Below the pieces are notes generated by a model. The model was given only the letters and a program-made list of their open reading frames with translations, was not told the DNA's origin and ran no database searches. A stretch of 64,000 nt of DNA from Panulirus ornatus (Eukaryota; Arthropoda; Malacostraca; Decapoda; Palinuridae): positions 36,726,203-36,790,202 of the forward strand of contig NC_092234.1 of assembly GCF_036320965.1 (NCBI RefSeq), in the 5' to 3' direction. Below are positions 1-13,076 of the stretch, one piece after another (positions within the stretch are counted from its first letter, which is position 1; every line of letters begins with the position of its first letter). Made by a program: the position numbers and the translations under genes.

Positions 1-440
1 TTAATGATCATGGCGTCTAGGTAGCAATTTTGAAGGCTAGGTAATAATCTTTATGGCAGATAACAATTTAGGAACCAAGTAATATTCTTTGGAGGCTAGG
101 TAATGACCTGGTCGTCCAGGTTATGACTTTGGAAGCCAGGTAATTATCTTGGCGTCCAACTAGTAATTCAGAAGGCTAGGTAACGATTTTGAAGGCTAGG
201 TGATAATCTTGGCCCCAGGCAGTGATTTTGAAGTCTAGCTAATAAGCTTTCGTCCAGGTAATGATTTTGAAGGCTAGGTAACGATCTTGTCGTTAGGTAA
301 TGATCTTGGAGGCTAGGTAATGATCTTGGCGTCAGGTAATGATCTTGGAGGCCAGGTAATAATTTTGGCGCCAGGTAATGATTTTGTAGGCTCGGTAATG
401 ATCTTGGCGGCAGGTAATGATCATTCGTCCTGGGAGTGAT
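1..440. repeat. Degenerate ~19-20 bp tandem repeat
   Basis: The stretch is built from variants of a short unit of the form taatgatcttgg + gc(g)tc/aggc + (c)aggtaa, alternating two sub-types (one with 'gaaggctagg', one with 'ggcgtcagg'). Units drift in length and sequence, so this is an old minisatellite. The open frame on the minus strand across it (about 110 codons with LPSLQ/HYLTPR-like repeats) is a by-product of the period and is not called as a gene. Confidence 0.8.
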
Positions 441-660
441 GTTCCTGAGTGTGCAGTGATCGTAGTGACCAAGTGTACTGCTGATGATGTTATCCAACAC
501 AACAGAGGGGCGGGAGCTACCCTACCAGGAACTTAAGTCTGGCTGGGCGTCAGGGGAGAAACCTACGATAAAATTATCATACAATTATTCTTAATCATGT
601 GATGTTATTGCTCAGTCTATGCTACAGATGGGGCGTACAGGAGTTCTTTAAGACGTAGTT
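441..660. other. Unique sequence, nothing recognised
   Basis: No gene, RNA or repeat family is recognised between the degenerate repeat and the AGT microsatellite. Confidence 0.5.
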
Positions 661-685
661 GAAAAGTAGTAGTAGTAGTAGCAGC

Positions 686-753
<68 letters not shown>

Positions 754-757
754 CAGC

Positions 758-807
<50 letters not shown>

Positions 808-811
808 CAGC

Positions 812-849
<38 letters not shown>

Positions 850-883
850 CAGCAGTAGTAGTAGTAGTAGTAGTAGTAGCAGC

Positions 884-934
<51 letters not shown>

Positions 935-952
935 TACAGTAGCAGTAGAGAT
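661..952. repeat. (AGT)n trinucleotide microsatellite with AGCAGC interruptions
   Basis: About 95 uninterrupted AGT-type triplets. At five places (near 679, 752, 806, 847 and 881) the run is broken by the same 'agcagc' pair, so the array is itself composed of blocks. It reads as poly-Ser on + and poly-Thr on -, with no sign that either is used as coding sequence. Confidence 0.95.
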
Positions 953-3900
953 TAGGGAGCGAATGTAAAAACAGCGACGACTGTTCCAGGCAAAGGTGGT
1001 GCAGGATTCATGGGTTCGAAATCTCATTTGTATATAACGTAGCACACTGAACTTTGTCTTGCCGGCTCAGGGGATGGATCTCTTGAGGGCGTGTGTTTGA
1101 TGCATATTGATACCGATAATAAGTATCAAGATTTAACTCCGTCATTCGAGAAGTTCATGTTTTCCAGTATGGTAACTGTCCACCACTGATGGGTAAGGAA
1201 AGGACGAGTCTTTCCGTGGTAGTTCCTCGCTGTTTCAGGACATGATTCTCATCACCGCCTCAGGTTGCTAGCAACACACACTTCCTGTGTGCAGTGGAAA
1301 TTGTGCCCCAGTAGGGACTCCTGCATTCCGTTCCTCCTTACCAAGACGGATGTTCCACAATTAACCCTTTTTCCTGGGAGTAATTACTCTTTTTTTATTT
1401 TCCCATTACTTTCTCCGAGTTCGAGCAACCTGCGGACGTCATACTTGCGTTAAAAGTGTGATCTTCCCCATTGTCTCACCGCCGACCCTTTGGCCCTACC
1501 TCCGTAGTCAACTGTCTCCACGGAATTTCCTTATCTATGAGGATATTATTATTGCCCAACCTGTTGCACAGCGAGGCATCCGAGTGTTTCCAGTTCCTTG
1601 TAGGGTGAGTCCGGTCTGCTGGCTCCCGCACCCGGCAGTGGCAGGGTCGGAGTCGGGCACTGGGTGAGATGACGGAATATTATTAGCCTAGAACTAAATT
1701 CTCCAATATGACTGCAAACCTCATGGATTTTCCTGTGATTTCCTGATGGTTCTTGAAAGGTTCTCGTGGTGGGACCAGCAGGATTTACAGGAGAGGCTGG
1801 TCCGAAGTGCGGGCCAGCTGTGGTCCGAGTATGTACCGCGCGGTTCATGTGGTGCTGCCGAGGTCCACACGGAACGGTCCACCACATACCGGAGGTCAAA
1901 CTGTGGTGAGGAAGTCAACCGTGAGGAGGTCGTTCATTTGCCCGGTGACGGAGGCGTGACCTTCCTCACATATGAGCAACACCGACCGCATCAACCCCCC
2001 AGCCATGCTGGGGGGTTCCGTGAGACACGACCCACTGCAGCAGGAGGAAGAGATACTAGGAAATCATGCAATGGAGTGTGCGCAGATTCTGAACTTCAAA
2101 TACAATGGTTCCCAGTTCGGAAGCGAGAGTGTGATTGTCACATTACCCTCTCTGACCATATTCTGCCGCAGCTGACCAGCAGAAATACTGGAAAACGTGC
2201 CTTCGATGTGTGGCATCACTTGATATCCTCACACAGTAGAACTTGTAGTAGGTGGTCGTCCTCCCAGTATGAGGTCAAGGTGGTGGGTGGGTAAGGAAGC
2301 TACCAGACTAGTGTGACCAGGTGCGGCCGCCAGACCTGATCCTGTTGTGCTATGACTCGTGTGTCTGGCGCCTCACCTCACGCGATCCATCTACCCCGCC
2401 ATACAGCCCATATCTGAAGGTCAGATTAGTGGCTGGCTGAAGCAACATTTCCGAACAGAAAACCGCCAAGATCAGAGGTTACTGGACCAGGATTTTTTCC
2501 TGTGAGGTTACTGCGTCCAGTGTTGACGGACGCAAGTTCCATTAACTGCGCAAGAAGATGGCTATCTTTTATAGTTTAGGTGCATCTTCCAGACTTAGAG
2601 AGAACTATTGCGGGAGCTGAAGTTGTCCCTCTCGCAGATGTAAAATTAAGTTCAGGACGTGTTGAGCAGAGAGGGTCCGGCAGTGTGTCCTGCTGATGGC
2701 AGGACACAATGCCGCCAAACACTCAACAATTGAACCCAGAACTTCCCTGGAGCCCAAAACCATGACCGCAGATTCCATAGTTCGAGCAAAATATGAATTC
2801 ATAGCGCGTCTACCTTCGTGTAACTGCCTCACTTTCCTTTTCTCGGGTCAAACCACAACCTCTGACTTTCCTCACAGAAACTGTGGGTATCAGAAGCGAC
2901 GCAAGTCACTACCGGCTGACCTCCAGCGACTCTTAACCGCAGCGCTCCTGACCCACACACGCCTCGGGCTGCTGGCCTCTCTTGCTGACCTCATCACTCG
3001 TGGCGGACGGATACGGAAGTGACACCAGTTTACCGGTGCGGCAGCAGTCGCTCGTCTTGTGACAGCACGGCAGACACTGGTGGATGCGTTCCTTGTAACG
3101 TCACGCCAGAAAAGTTATCTTTCACGTGACATCAAGCCCGTCGCTACGGAGCTGCGCCAACTGCGTGTGCCACCTTCGTACTGTGTCCCCAGCTCGTGCT
3201 CGCCACGTCCTAGAGTTACTGCTTTGCAGCCTACACGTGTGGCACCAGCTCGTTACAACACTTCTCAGGCACTCAAACCGTTCCTCCCAGTTTTCTTCCT
3301 CATGATCTCAGCTTCTGTTACATCAACGTGTGTTCATTCCTTCATCTGTAGTTTAAGAGCACCACAGAGACCACTCATGCAAGTGGAAGCACAGCATATC
3401 AGTGGACCCCTGATACTTAGCATCAGTGATTTGGCTCAGCAAAGCGTGGCTTATACATCTTTCTTTCTAAGATAAAAAAAAAAAATAATAGCAGGGAGGG
3501 GGGACTATGAAGATTTGGAAATATGTGGCGCTAATTAACTTAAAAGTAGGGAAACACCTGCAGAAGTCAAATGAACCTCTAAAATCTTCTTTATGACTTA
3601 CTTCAGCAGCCGAACTTTATCACTTTTCTATGTTATAGGGAAAGAGACGTGAATGTTGTCTGCTCGTGTTTACATTCAAGTGCCGGAAGTTCTGGACGCT
3701 GTGCGCGTTTGCTTCCACACAAATACGACAGCGAACGCGACCACCTGTAGCGAACATCCTTCACCATGCCCCACTACCACGCCATGCCTCACTACCATAT
3801 CACGTCCTAACACCATGCCATGCCACACTACCAAGCCACACCCTAGCGCTACGTCGTGCCCCACTACCAGTGGCCTGTTCACGGCCTACCACCGTGTCAT

Positions 3901-6900
3901 GCATGAATGACCTTTCTCCGCCACGTAGGCCCTGCAACTCTCGCACAGTGTCACAAGAGAGAGAAAGTGGTGGCCAATTCGACCTCGCGCGGTCAGCGGA
4001 TGTCAGCCAACCACCGCTAGCGATACTATCAACTTGTCAGCGTAACGTCAGCACTCGGCTGGCGAATCTGTTAGCAGAGGATCTTGTTGTGTTATGAGCT
4101 GACAGTGTTGGTGGAACCTGCATTTCAGAAATTTCTTCAAATGACTTAGAATGAATAATCCAGGTGGATATGAGTGGATGATTTGTATGAAACTGATTGA
4201 GAATGAATTTCCTAAGCACGAATTAAGGGGAGATACATTGTCTGAGTTTATCGTACGAACGATTTGCGAATGACTGTGTGTACAGATGTCCCGGCAAACA
4301 TGTACACTTGGTCAGCCAAAATCTCAGAAATAACTGACATGTCATTTTACTCTTGCATGTTATGTTTTGTGTAAGATCTAATAGTTAGTGGAGATATTCA
4401 AGTTGGGGGAGGGGAAGGGGGGAATAGCACCTTGACCTTTGTACTTTGACATTTAGGTCATAAAGTTCTCACGCAAAAACACATTTCAGTCACTATAAAA
4501 GATGAGGCTCAGTTCTAATAATATTCAGAACTCAAGTAGCTTACCAGCGCAGTTAAAACATGATGTTTGGGATCATTTCAACGATAACAATAAATGTATA
4601 CATATCTCTCTCAATCCTTCATATGCATAATATTGGTTATTTCAGGTCAAAATACGGATCTGCAAAAACCTGTCAAAAAGAGAATGTATATTGACGACGG
4701 TGACTTTCAGTGTTACAGACTTAACTCTCAGGTGCATCATGACACTTGACGTAGTAGGGACAGTTCATGACCTTAATGTTAGCTTAGCTCACTGATCAGC
4801 TCGACTGCTACATTCTACAGCCACAGGCGGATGCACAGCGTAGGATGTGTTGAAGTCTGTGCCTGGAGCAGCTTCATAGTTGGATCTCCAGGAGCAAAAT
4901 AATCGGCTCAAGGCAAGCCTCTAACACAAGGCACAAAGTTCTCCAGACGATCTGTCATTGGCCCTCTTCTATCCACCAGTCTCCTCCAGCTTTCTCAACT
5001 CTGTCTCTTCCTTGTCTGAACTACGACAAATTTTTTCTTGATAATGAGCGAGTCGGATATGTGGACCGACAGCGTCTTTGCTGGGAAGAAACTTGTCAAG
5101 CTTCTTGTTCACTTTTGGTGAACATCTCATGTCTGGCAATGGAGACGTCTGATTGGTTGTTGCAACCAAAAAACTGACACAATAAATGCCAGAGCTTCAC
5201 CACCAACCCTACCACAGCCAATACTTGACACAAAGTGTGGTTCCTTAACATTCACCTCCCTGCATGTCTACATATCATATTTACCGGGTATGATATGGTG
5301 CCGCCTCCCGTCATAGCATGAAAGCCATCAGTGGTGTAAATGATTATCTTTCATCTTTTCTTCAAAGCGAGGAACACGGTAGCGTCTTCTGTTTCTTGCT
5401 GACCCAAACATTGTCAAGTAAATGCATAAAAAGCTTGAAAACCCGCGCATCTTTACAGGTTAGGCAACTCCTCCGTGGTTGTCAATGTGAGGTAAGACTG
5501 AGCTTAGGTGACGACTTGGTATCTGTTGTTACCAACTCCTCTACTGGGTACCAGCTCTTGATGGTCTTCATTTATGGTACCGCCTCAGATAAGACCCCTG
5601 CTAGACCAGTTTTGATATCATCTGCCTCTACCCTTCTCAACCACACAACCATCTTATTGTAATGCAATGCTTTTTTTGTGACGTAGCGTTACTGCTGTAC
5701 CATAAGTCTTATCAAAGCAATAAGGAATCATCTCACCTGGTACAAGGCTTTATAGTCTTTATAGTTCCCCAATGTGTGACGAAGGACCGGCCATCTACTT
5801 AACTAACTGTTTCAAATTCCAATGCCATTGTGTTCAGCAAGGACCACACATACGGAGGTAAAGCCAACCCAAGCCGTACGTGTCTTCCCTCCCTGATGTG
5901 ACACAAACAATATCTTGGTCATTAATGAAATCATATCTTGTCTGGTCGTTGTGTTCTGCATCCTCACCCGCAGTCTGGAGCGCATGACCTCCACCAGAGT
6001 AGCTGTAGGAACGTACGGAAGGTCTCTGGAACAACCCGATGTCTATCGGCGCCAGGAGAACTGACCTCCTGCTCCGAAGTGTCGATCGCCACGCCTGACC
6101 TGCTATTGCCAGACTCCTGCAGATCAAGTATTGGGATGTCCTCCCAAGAAACAAAATCATGGTTCCCTCTCGATCACTGGAAGGAACCAACTCGCTGGAA
6201 TCCTAAACTTTCTTCTGTACATCACAATAAGACGAACCTTTTCCGGAGGCATACTTCATGGGTGCCTGCAACCCCCACTTCCATCACACACCATACAGCA
6301 GTGATCAAACACTTGCCTCACAGCCTCGATATGTGCACGAGCTTCGGCGCCGGCCAGGGTGTGACCAGACCTCATCATCTCCTCATGCCTCACGATGGTA
6401 GATGTTGTTCCCAAGATTCTTCTCTCTAGTAACATCAACGGAGGAGCTTGTGCTGCACCGAGATCACGGATGCCTACTGATCACACTCTCACCGTCAACA
6501 TCATCATGATCATGGACGACCTGCATAACCATGTTAGAATCATGGTATGTTGACACAGTGTGTGTATCTTGTTGATCACAGGCGTGGCAGAACATGCTGG
6601 GTTCCCAGGCAGGCTCCTCCGTCTGGATGTGGTCTTACCTAGCCTCACTACCGCTGGCAAAAAGCTGAACGTATTCTCCAGAATGCTTACCATTTCTCTT
6701 GATATTCTATGAACCTAATGTGATGTAATATCCCTCAAACCATTCAGCAACAGCCTCTAATAACAGACTCGTACTCTGTGATAGGTCATGTGCATGGCCC
6801 CCTATTTCAGCATTATATCCATGTGCCGATCACTCATGAACCAGTCACAATATCTGCTTTCCCCGACTGGCATTTTGACTGGTTGACGGAAGACTGAGGC

Positions 6901-7845
6901 TTAGGGATAAACCCGAAATGACAGCCTGGAACTGACTTATGACAGTGTATGGCTGAGCCAATTTATGAAAGCTATTGTTAATCAAGCATACTGGACGTGA
7001 CGCCACATATATACAAATTGCGTGATGCGGCAGTGTATATACTGAGTCATCACTTGTCTCGGTAATTCTAGGATAAAAATCAAACATGTGAAAGCAGACA
7101 ATAGGCATGATGCGCACTGGTTTCAGTGTTTACTTGCAGACCACCAGACAAGCTAAGACCCAGTATACAAGTGGTAAGACAGAAACCCAGGATAACAAAA
7201 GAACATCTAGAAATATCAGCATCATAGGGCCTTCGTACATACCGTACATATTGTCAGCTACTCAAAAAGATAGAGCTATATCTACACATACATGTAGAGT
7301 GTACAAGAAAACAAGTGAGGTACGTACAAATAGCCTTCACGTTCCACTGTGGTCACTGGGTTGATCATAATGCGCCACACTCCCCCGTGCCCCAGTGAAC
7401 CATCGGAACCCATCCATCCTCCAGGTCACCCGAGGATAACATGAGACAAAATGAAGCTTGATAATAACCAGTTCTACATATTGCCTACATATTGGTGATA
7501 GCCTTCAAATCATACTGTAATACCGTCATCTTTCACATGGGCAACCATCTGAAGGTGCAAGTTCTCAACATTAAATGTTATATTTGCTATAATGCCAAGA
7601 GTGTTAATACACTGCGGAACAGTTGTAATAACTGGGGATGTTGCAGCATGCTGATGAACGTGTCTTTAAACTTATGCATATTCATCCACGGCGCAGATGT
7701 GGCTATGCACATGACCTCCCGAGGACTTGACTCTGCCTTCAGGATGTTAGCTGTTGTATGATCTTAAAGGACAACATTGCCATGATATGCATAGCATCCA
7801 CCAAAACTAGGTTGAGTACACTCTACTGTGTATCGTTTGTACAAA
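953..7845. other. 6.9 kb of non-repetitive sequence without a recognisable gene
   Basis: Only short, unconnected open frames occur; the longest are 1,746-2,294 (+, 182 codons), 3,059-3,475 (+, 138 codons) and 5,938-6,429 (+, 163 codons). None resembles a family I know, and none shows convincing splice signals or a fit to the missing N-terminus of the oxidoreductase downstream. There is an A-run at 3,474-3,486 and a short cluster of imperfect 'ccactaccac...catgcc' repeats at about 3,755-3,900. GC content is higher in 1,300-3,300 than after 4,000. The stretch is probably intergenic or part of a very long first intron. Confidence 0.5.
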
Positions 7846-7848
7846 AGA

Positions 7849-8112
7849 CCATGTCTGACGCAAATCTGTGTACCGTTGACGCATGAGACCACGTCTGACG
7901 CAACTCTGTGTACCATTGAAGCAAGAGCCAACGGCTGACGCAAATTTGTGTACCGTTGACGCAAGAGACCATGTCTAACGCAAATCTGTGTACCGTCGAC
8001 GCAAGAGACCACGTCTGACTCAAATCGGTGTACCGTTGACTCAAGAGACAACGTCTGACGCAAATCTGGGCACCGTTGACGCGAGAGACCACGTCTGACG
8101 CAAACCTGTCAA
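7849..8112. repeat. 40-bp tandem repeat, about 6.5 units
   Basis: A 40-bp unit containing 'gtctgacgcaaatctgtgta' followed by 'ccgttgacgcaagagacca' repeats head to tail; the 'gtctgacg' landmark recurs every 40 bp (7,853, 7,893, 7,933 and so on). Units differ at a few positions each. Because 40 is not a multiple of 3, the open frames across it are accidental. Confidence 0.9.
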
Positions 8113-9140
8113 CCTGTTTACGTCTAGAGCAGCGGGCGGTGCTGGCTGGCCAAGTGGTAAGGAGCCAACTGTGGTGAGAGAGGAGGGTGTGTTGCTGAGT
8201 CACCCACCATCCGCCCTCCACGCTCCCACACACCCACTTGTCACCTGTCTGGAGAGGGTGGTTAATGGACGTACTGGAGGCTGTTGGTCAGGGTGGGGTA
8301 ATCAATGGTTCAATACCTTACCTCTCACCATGCTGGTAGTGACTAACCGGTTATCATGGTGGAAAACGTCATGGCTCGCCTCCTATCGTTTTCTTTGAGC
8401 ATTAAGGAAGCGTCCGTTCTTTGTCTCTTCCCGCTTGGCCGCCTTCACAAGTCACCTTTACAACTTGCGACATTACATTACCATAACACTGGTAAAGATA
8501 ACAATCTGACATGACCTGCGTTCAGCCCTGGAAAGAGAAATACGTAGAACCAACAGCAACACCGGCAACTTCAATCCAATCAGCATCAAGCTGTTTCGAG
8601 TCTCAGTGCACCACAGTAGTGCAGGCCGGGCAGGTCATCAGCCGTCGATCACTTCTGAAAGTATCGAGAGACGGGCCGTGGCGTGACCCGTGCAGCGACG
8701 GCCATTATCTGTGCACAGTGTCCAAAGATGTCGGACGTGACCCAAATGGAGGCCATTATCTCTGGGTTCCTTAGCGGTGAGGGGCTAAGACAAAGGCTGC
8801 TAAATCTGCTATTCTTTGCCTTTCGTATACTGACACAGGCTTTCCCTACGGGGAAAACTGATGGGCTTTTTATACCCTGAACAACTGGTCCGTTACTGAC
8901 GGGCCACGACGGCTACGTTCATGATGAAGAAGCCTTAGCAAAACCCTCTGACAATTTTTCTTGAATCCGGATTTCCGGATTTACCAGACGCTATACAAGT
9001 CGTGTTCAAGTTGCGGTCCCATCGCTGGCGGAGGATAAACATTTTGTAACACACGGCAAAACGTAATCAAGTTATGCTGTCAACATTCGATAAAATGGAG
9101 TCAACAAAACGATAGGCCTTAGTAAGTTTTATTCGAGAAC
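8113..9140. other. No recognisable feature
   Basis: Short open frames only (for example 8,171-8,398 and 8,511-8,774 on +). No family, splice structure or repeat is recognised. Confidence 0.5.
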
Positions 9141-9149
9141 AACGAAAAG

Positions 9150-9480
9150 AGCCGAAGATAAGATAAGGTAACAGTTAAGGCCTTAAGTACTCTTTTCAAA
9201 GAGTTAATAGACACAAGGGAATCTGCAGAGGATTGGAGGCTTGCCACTGTAACACCGATGGTCAGCAACAATCGTAACCTCTCCGATATGTGCAGTTGCC
9301 AGACGTAAGGAAACTGACACTGAAGCAACACTAAATCATTTACAAGACCACAATTCCATCATCAACTCTCAACACAGTGGCTTTCGACCCACTTGTTCCT
9401 CGCTGACAAATCTCACTGAATTATTCACCGATATGATCAACATGTACACGGCGACTTGTAGAAAATATAAGACTTATCTA
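9150..9480 (+). mobile_element. CR1/Jockey-like retrotransposon, reverse transcriptase fragment
   Basis: The + strand translates, across at least two frames, into pieces typical of the N-terminal part of a non-LTR reverse transcriptase. First comes a segment reading LSTLFKELIDTRESAEDW then RLATVTPM (about 9,175-9,260; the family usually has ...W..A.VTPIFKKG). In another frame follow LQDHNSIINSQHSGFRPT and SSLTNLTELFTDMINMY (about 9,335-9,455; family QHGFR..RSC.TNL...D). The frame change and the lost middle show that it is dead. The catalytic palm is not present. It is a short 5'- and 3'-truncated remnant; the superfamily assignment is by resemblance only. Confidence 0.72.
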
Positions 9481-9736
9481 TCACTGTTATTTCAGTCTTA
9501 TACTAGGAAGGTTGTTCAATGTCAGTCTGTCCCAAAGTAATGTTCCTAAGTCACAGACGACAAAATAAGTGATGCTGAAATCAAGCAAAAATGATCACGA
9601 GAAAGCAGTGTACTAACGTCGCTGACACGTCCGTCAAAACGAAGGAATTTGCACATTTTATATTACCTTCTTGTTTCTTATGTTAACTGAGACAGTACGG
9701 AAGGCTGAGGCCCTTATCAAGGTACTTCCATTAATG

Positions 9737-9737
<1 letters not shown>

Positions 9738-9809
<72 letters not shown>

Positions 9810-9826
9810 TTTTTTTTTTTTTTTTT
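9738..9826. repeat. (AT)n microsatellite with poly-T
   Basis: About 33 AT units followed by 'acatatat' and 17 T. It abuts the 3' tail of the minus-strand RTE-like fragment next to it; the T run is that element's poly-A tail read from the other strand. Confidence 0.95.
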
Positions 9827-10260
9827 GCTTTGTCGCTGTCTCCCGCGTTTGCGAGGTAGCGCAAGGAAACAGACGAAAGAAATGGCCCAACCCACCCCCA
9901 TACACATGTATATACATACGTTCACACACGCAAATATACATACCTACACAGCTTTCCATGGTTTACCCCAGACGCTTCACATGCCTTGATTCAATCCACT
10001 GACAGCACGTCAACCCTGGTATACCACATCGCTCCAATTTACTCTATTCCTTGCCCTCCTTTCACCCTCCTGCATGTTCAGGCCCCGATCACACAAAATC
10101 TTTTTCACTCCATCTTTCCACCTCCAATTTGGTCTCCCTCTTCTCCTCGTTCCCTCTACCTCCGACACATATATCCTCTTGGTCAATCTTTCCTCACTCA
10201 TTCTCTCCATGTGCCCAAACCATTTCAAAACATCCTCTTCTGCTCTCTCAACCACGCTCT
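9827..10260 (-). mobile_element. RTE-like non-LTR retrotransposon, 3' end fragment
   Basis: On the minus strand, 10,255 to 10,010 encodes an intact C-terminal tail of an RTE-like ORF2, including WFGHMERMSEERLTKRIYV and a GRPNWRWKDGVKKIL segment. This basic tail is found after the RT domain in these elements. It is followed by a 3' untranslated region (about 10,005-9,827) containing 'ccatggtttaccccagacgc' and the conserved tail core 'gaggtagcgcaaggaaacag' (+ strand orientation), then poly-A and (AT)n. The copy is severely 5' truncated at an (AT)n block, as usual for target-primed reverse transcription. Confidence 0.85.
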
Positions 10261-10267
10261 TTTTTTA

Positions 10268-10270
<3 letters not shown>

Positions 10271-10346
<76 letters not shown>

Positions 10347-10352
10347 TATATA
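10271..10352. repeat. (AT)n microsatellite
   Basis: About 34 AT units with one 'acac' break, sitting between two RTE-derived segments. Confidence 0.95.
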
Positions 10353-10375
10353 CTATTTCTTCTATTCATTATACT

Positions 10376-10600
10376 TAGTCGCTGTCTCCCCCATTAGCGA
10401 GGTAGCGCAAGGAAACACACGAGATAATAGCCCAATCCACCCATATACACATGTATATACATAAACGCCCACACATCCATATATACATACAAACATATGC
10501 ATATATACATATGTACATATCCATACTTACTGCCTTCATCCATTTCGTCGCCACCCCGCCACACATGAAAATGACAACCCCCTCCCCCCGCGCGCGCGAG
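10376..10600 (-). mobile_element. RTE-like 3' tail module
   Basis: This carries the same tail core as its neighbours ('gcgaggtagcgcaaggaaac') next to (AT)n, then the TACATA-rich segment 'tacatatccatacttactgc' and a CG-alternating stretch near 10,590. The last part reappears near 13,270-13,290. It is either a separate short insertion or the end of the longer copy that follows. Confidence 0.7.
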
Positions 10601-13005
10601 AGGTAGCGCTAGGAAAAGACAACAAAGGCCACATTCGTTCACACTCAATCGTCTCTAGCTATCACGTCCAATGCACCGAAACCATAGCTCCCTTTCCACA
10701 TCTAGGCCCCACAAAACTTTCCATGGTTTACCCCAGACACTTCACATGCCCTGGTTCAATCCACTGACAGCACGTCGACTCCGGTATACCACATCGTTCC
10801 AATTCACTCTATTCCTTGCACGCCTTTCACCCTCCTGCATGTTCAGGCCCCGATCACTCAAAATCTTTTTCACTCCATCCTTCCACCTCCAATTTGGTCT
10901 CCCACTTCTCCTCGCTCCGTCCACCTTTGACACATATATCCTCTTGGTCAATCTTTCCTCACTCATTCTCTCCATGAGACCAAACCACTTCAAAACACCC
11001 TCTTCTTCTCTCTCAACCACACTCTTTTTATTACCACACATCTCTTATCCTATGATTACTTACTCAATCAAACCAAATCACACCACATATTGTCCTCAAA
11101 CATCTCATTTTCAACACATCCACCCTCATCCGCACAACTCTATCTATAGCCCACGCCTCGCAACCATATAACATTGTTGGAATCATTATTCCTACAAACA
11201 TACCCATTTTTGCTTTCCGAGATAATGTTCTCGACTTCAACACATTCTTCAATGCTCCCAGAACTTTCGTCCCCTCCCCCACCCTATGATTCACTTCCGC
11301 TTCCATGGTTCCATCTGCTGCCAAATCCACTCCTAGATATCCAAAACACTTCACTTCCTCCAGTTTTTCTTCATTCAAACTTACCTCCCAATTGACTTGT
11401 CCCTCAACCCTACTGTACCTAATAACCTTGCTCTTATTCACATCTACTCTCAGCTCTCTTCTTTCACACACTTTACCAGACTCAGACACCAGCTTCTGCA
11501 GTTTCTCACATGAATCAGCCACCAGCGCTGTATCATCAGCGAACAACAACTGACTCACTTCCCAAGCTCTCTCATCCACAACAGACTGCATACTTGCCCC
11601 TCTTTCCAAAACTCTTGCATTCACCTCCCTAACAACCCCATCCATAAACAAATCAAACCATGGAGACATTACACACCCCTGCTGCAAACCAACATTCACT
11701 GAGAACCAATCACTTTCCTCTCTTCCTATACGTATATATGCCTTACATCCTCGATAAAAACTTTTCACTGCTTGTAACAACTTGCCTCCCACACCATATA
11801 TTCTTAATACCTTCCACAGAGCATCTCTATCAACTCGTATCATATGCCTTCTCCAGATCCATAAATGCTACATACTAATCCATTTGCTTTTCTAAGTATT
11901 TCTCACATACATTCTTCAAAGCAAACACCTAATCCACACATCCTCTACCACTTCTGAAACCACACTGCTCTTCCCCAATCGGATGTTCTGTACATGCCTT
12001 CACCCTCTCAATCAATACCCTCCCATATAATTTACCAGGAATACTTAACAAACTTATACCTCTGTAATTTGAGCATTCACTTTTATCCCCTTTGCCTTTG
12101 TGCAATGGCACTACGCAAGCATTCCGCCAATCCTCAGGCACCTCACCATGAATCATACATACATTAAATAACCTTACCAACCAGTCAACAATACAGTCAT
12201 CCCTTTTTTAATACATTCCACTGCAATACCATCCAAATCCGCTGCCTTGCCGGCTTTCATCTTCCGCAATGCTTTTACTACCTCTTCTCTGTTTACCAAA
12301 TCATTCTCCCAAACCCTCTCACTTTGCACACCACCTCGACCAAAACACCCTATATCTGCCACTCTATCATCAAACACATTCAACAGTCCTTCAAAATACT
12401 CACTCCATCTCCTCCTCACATCACCACTACATGTTATCACCTCCCCATTAGTCCCCTTCACTGACTTTCCCATTTGTCCCCTTGTCTTACGCACTTTATT
12501 TACCTCCTTCCAAAATATCTTTTTTATTCTCCCTAAAATTTAATGAAACTCTCTCACCCCAACTCTCATTTGCCCTCTTTTTCACCTCTTGCACCTTTCT
12601 CTTGACCTCCTGCCTCTTTCTTTTATACATCTCCCACTCATTTGCATTATTTCCCTGCAAAAATCGTCCAAATGCCTCTCTTTTCTCTTTCACGAATAAT
12701 CTTACTTCTTTATCCCACCACTCACTGCCTTTTCTAATCTGCTCACCTCCCACGCTTCTCATGTCACAAGCATCTTTTGCGCAAGCCATCACTGCTTCCC
12801 TAAATACATCCCATTCCTCCCCCTCTCCCCTTACGTCCTTTGTTCTCACCTTTTTCCATTCTGTCCTCAGTCTCTCCTGGTACTTCCTCACACAAGTCTC
12901 CTTCCCAAGCTCACTTACTCTCACCACTCTCTTCACCCAAACATTCTCTCTTCTTTTCTGAAAACCTCTACAAATCTTCACCTTCACCTCCACAAGATAA
13001 TGATC
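10601..13005 (-). mobile_element. RTE-like non-LTR retrotransposon, about 2.4 kb, 5' truncated
   Basis: Read from 12,993 down to 10,742, the minus strand carries consecutive open segments. These are the region between endonuclease and RT (12,993-12,496), RT finger (12,494-12,174; VKALRKMKAGKAADLDGIAV), RT fingers/palm (12,180-11,929; VPLHKGKGDKSECSNYRG and EEQCGFRSGRGC), palm and thumb (11,843-11,064) and the basic C-terminus (11,041-10,742; LKWFGLMERMSEERLTKR). The palm has GLQQGCVMSPWFDLFMDG and an intact catalytic box QLLFADDTALVAD (FADD). One or more frameshifts and stops occur near 11,850-11,930 (before 'AFMDLEKAYD') and at the segment boundaries, so it cannot make a full protein as it stands. 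The endonuclease is missing. The 3' UTR includes 'gccccacaaaactttccatg'. It lies antisense to the oxidoreductase gene. Confidence 0.9.
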
Positions 13006-13010
13006 ATTTT

Positions 13011-13014
13011 ATAT

Positions 13015-13074
<60 letters not shown>
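13011..13074. repeat. (AT)n microsatellite
   Basis: About 30 AT units between the 5'-truncated end of the RTE-like copy and the next tail module. Confidence 0.95.

Positions 13075-13076
<2 letters not shown>

Noticed and set aside
659..1045. Poly-Ser (+) and poly-Thr (-) open frames
   Set aside because: Produced by the (AGT)n microsatellite; no flanking coding signal.
1746..2294. 182-codon open frame on +
   Set aside because: No recognisable domain, overlapping frames on both strands are also open in this GC-richer stretch, and it does not match the missing N-terminus of the oxidoreductase.
5938..6429. 163-codon + frame and 118-codon - frame near 6 kb
   Set aside because: Neither shows a known motif; mutual overlap suggests chance.
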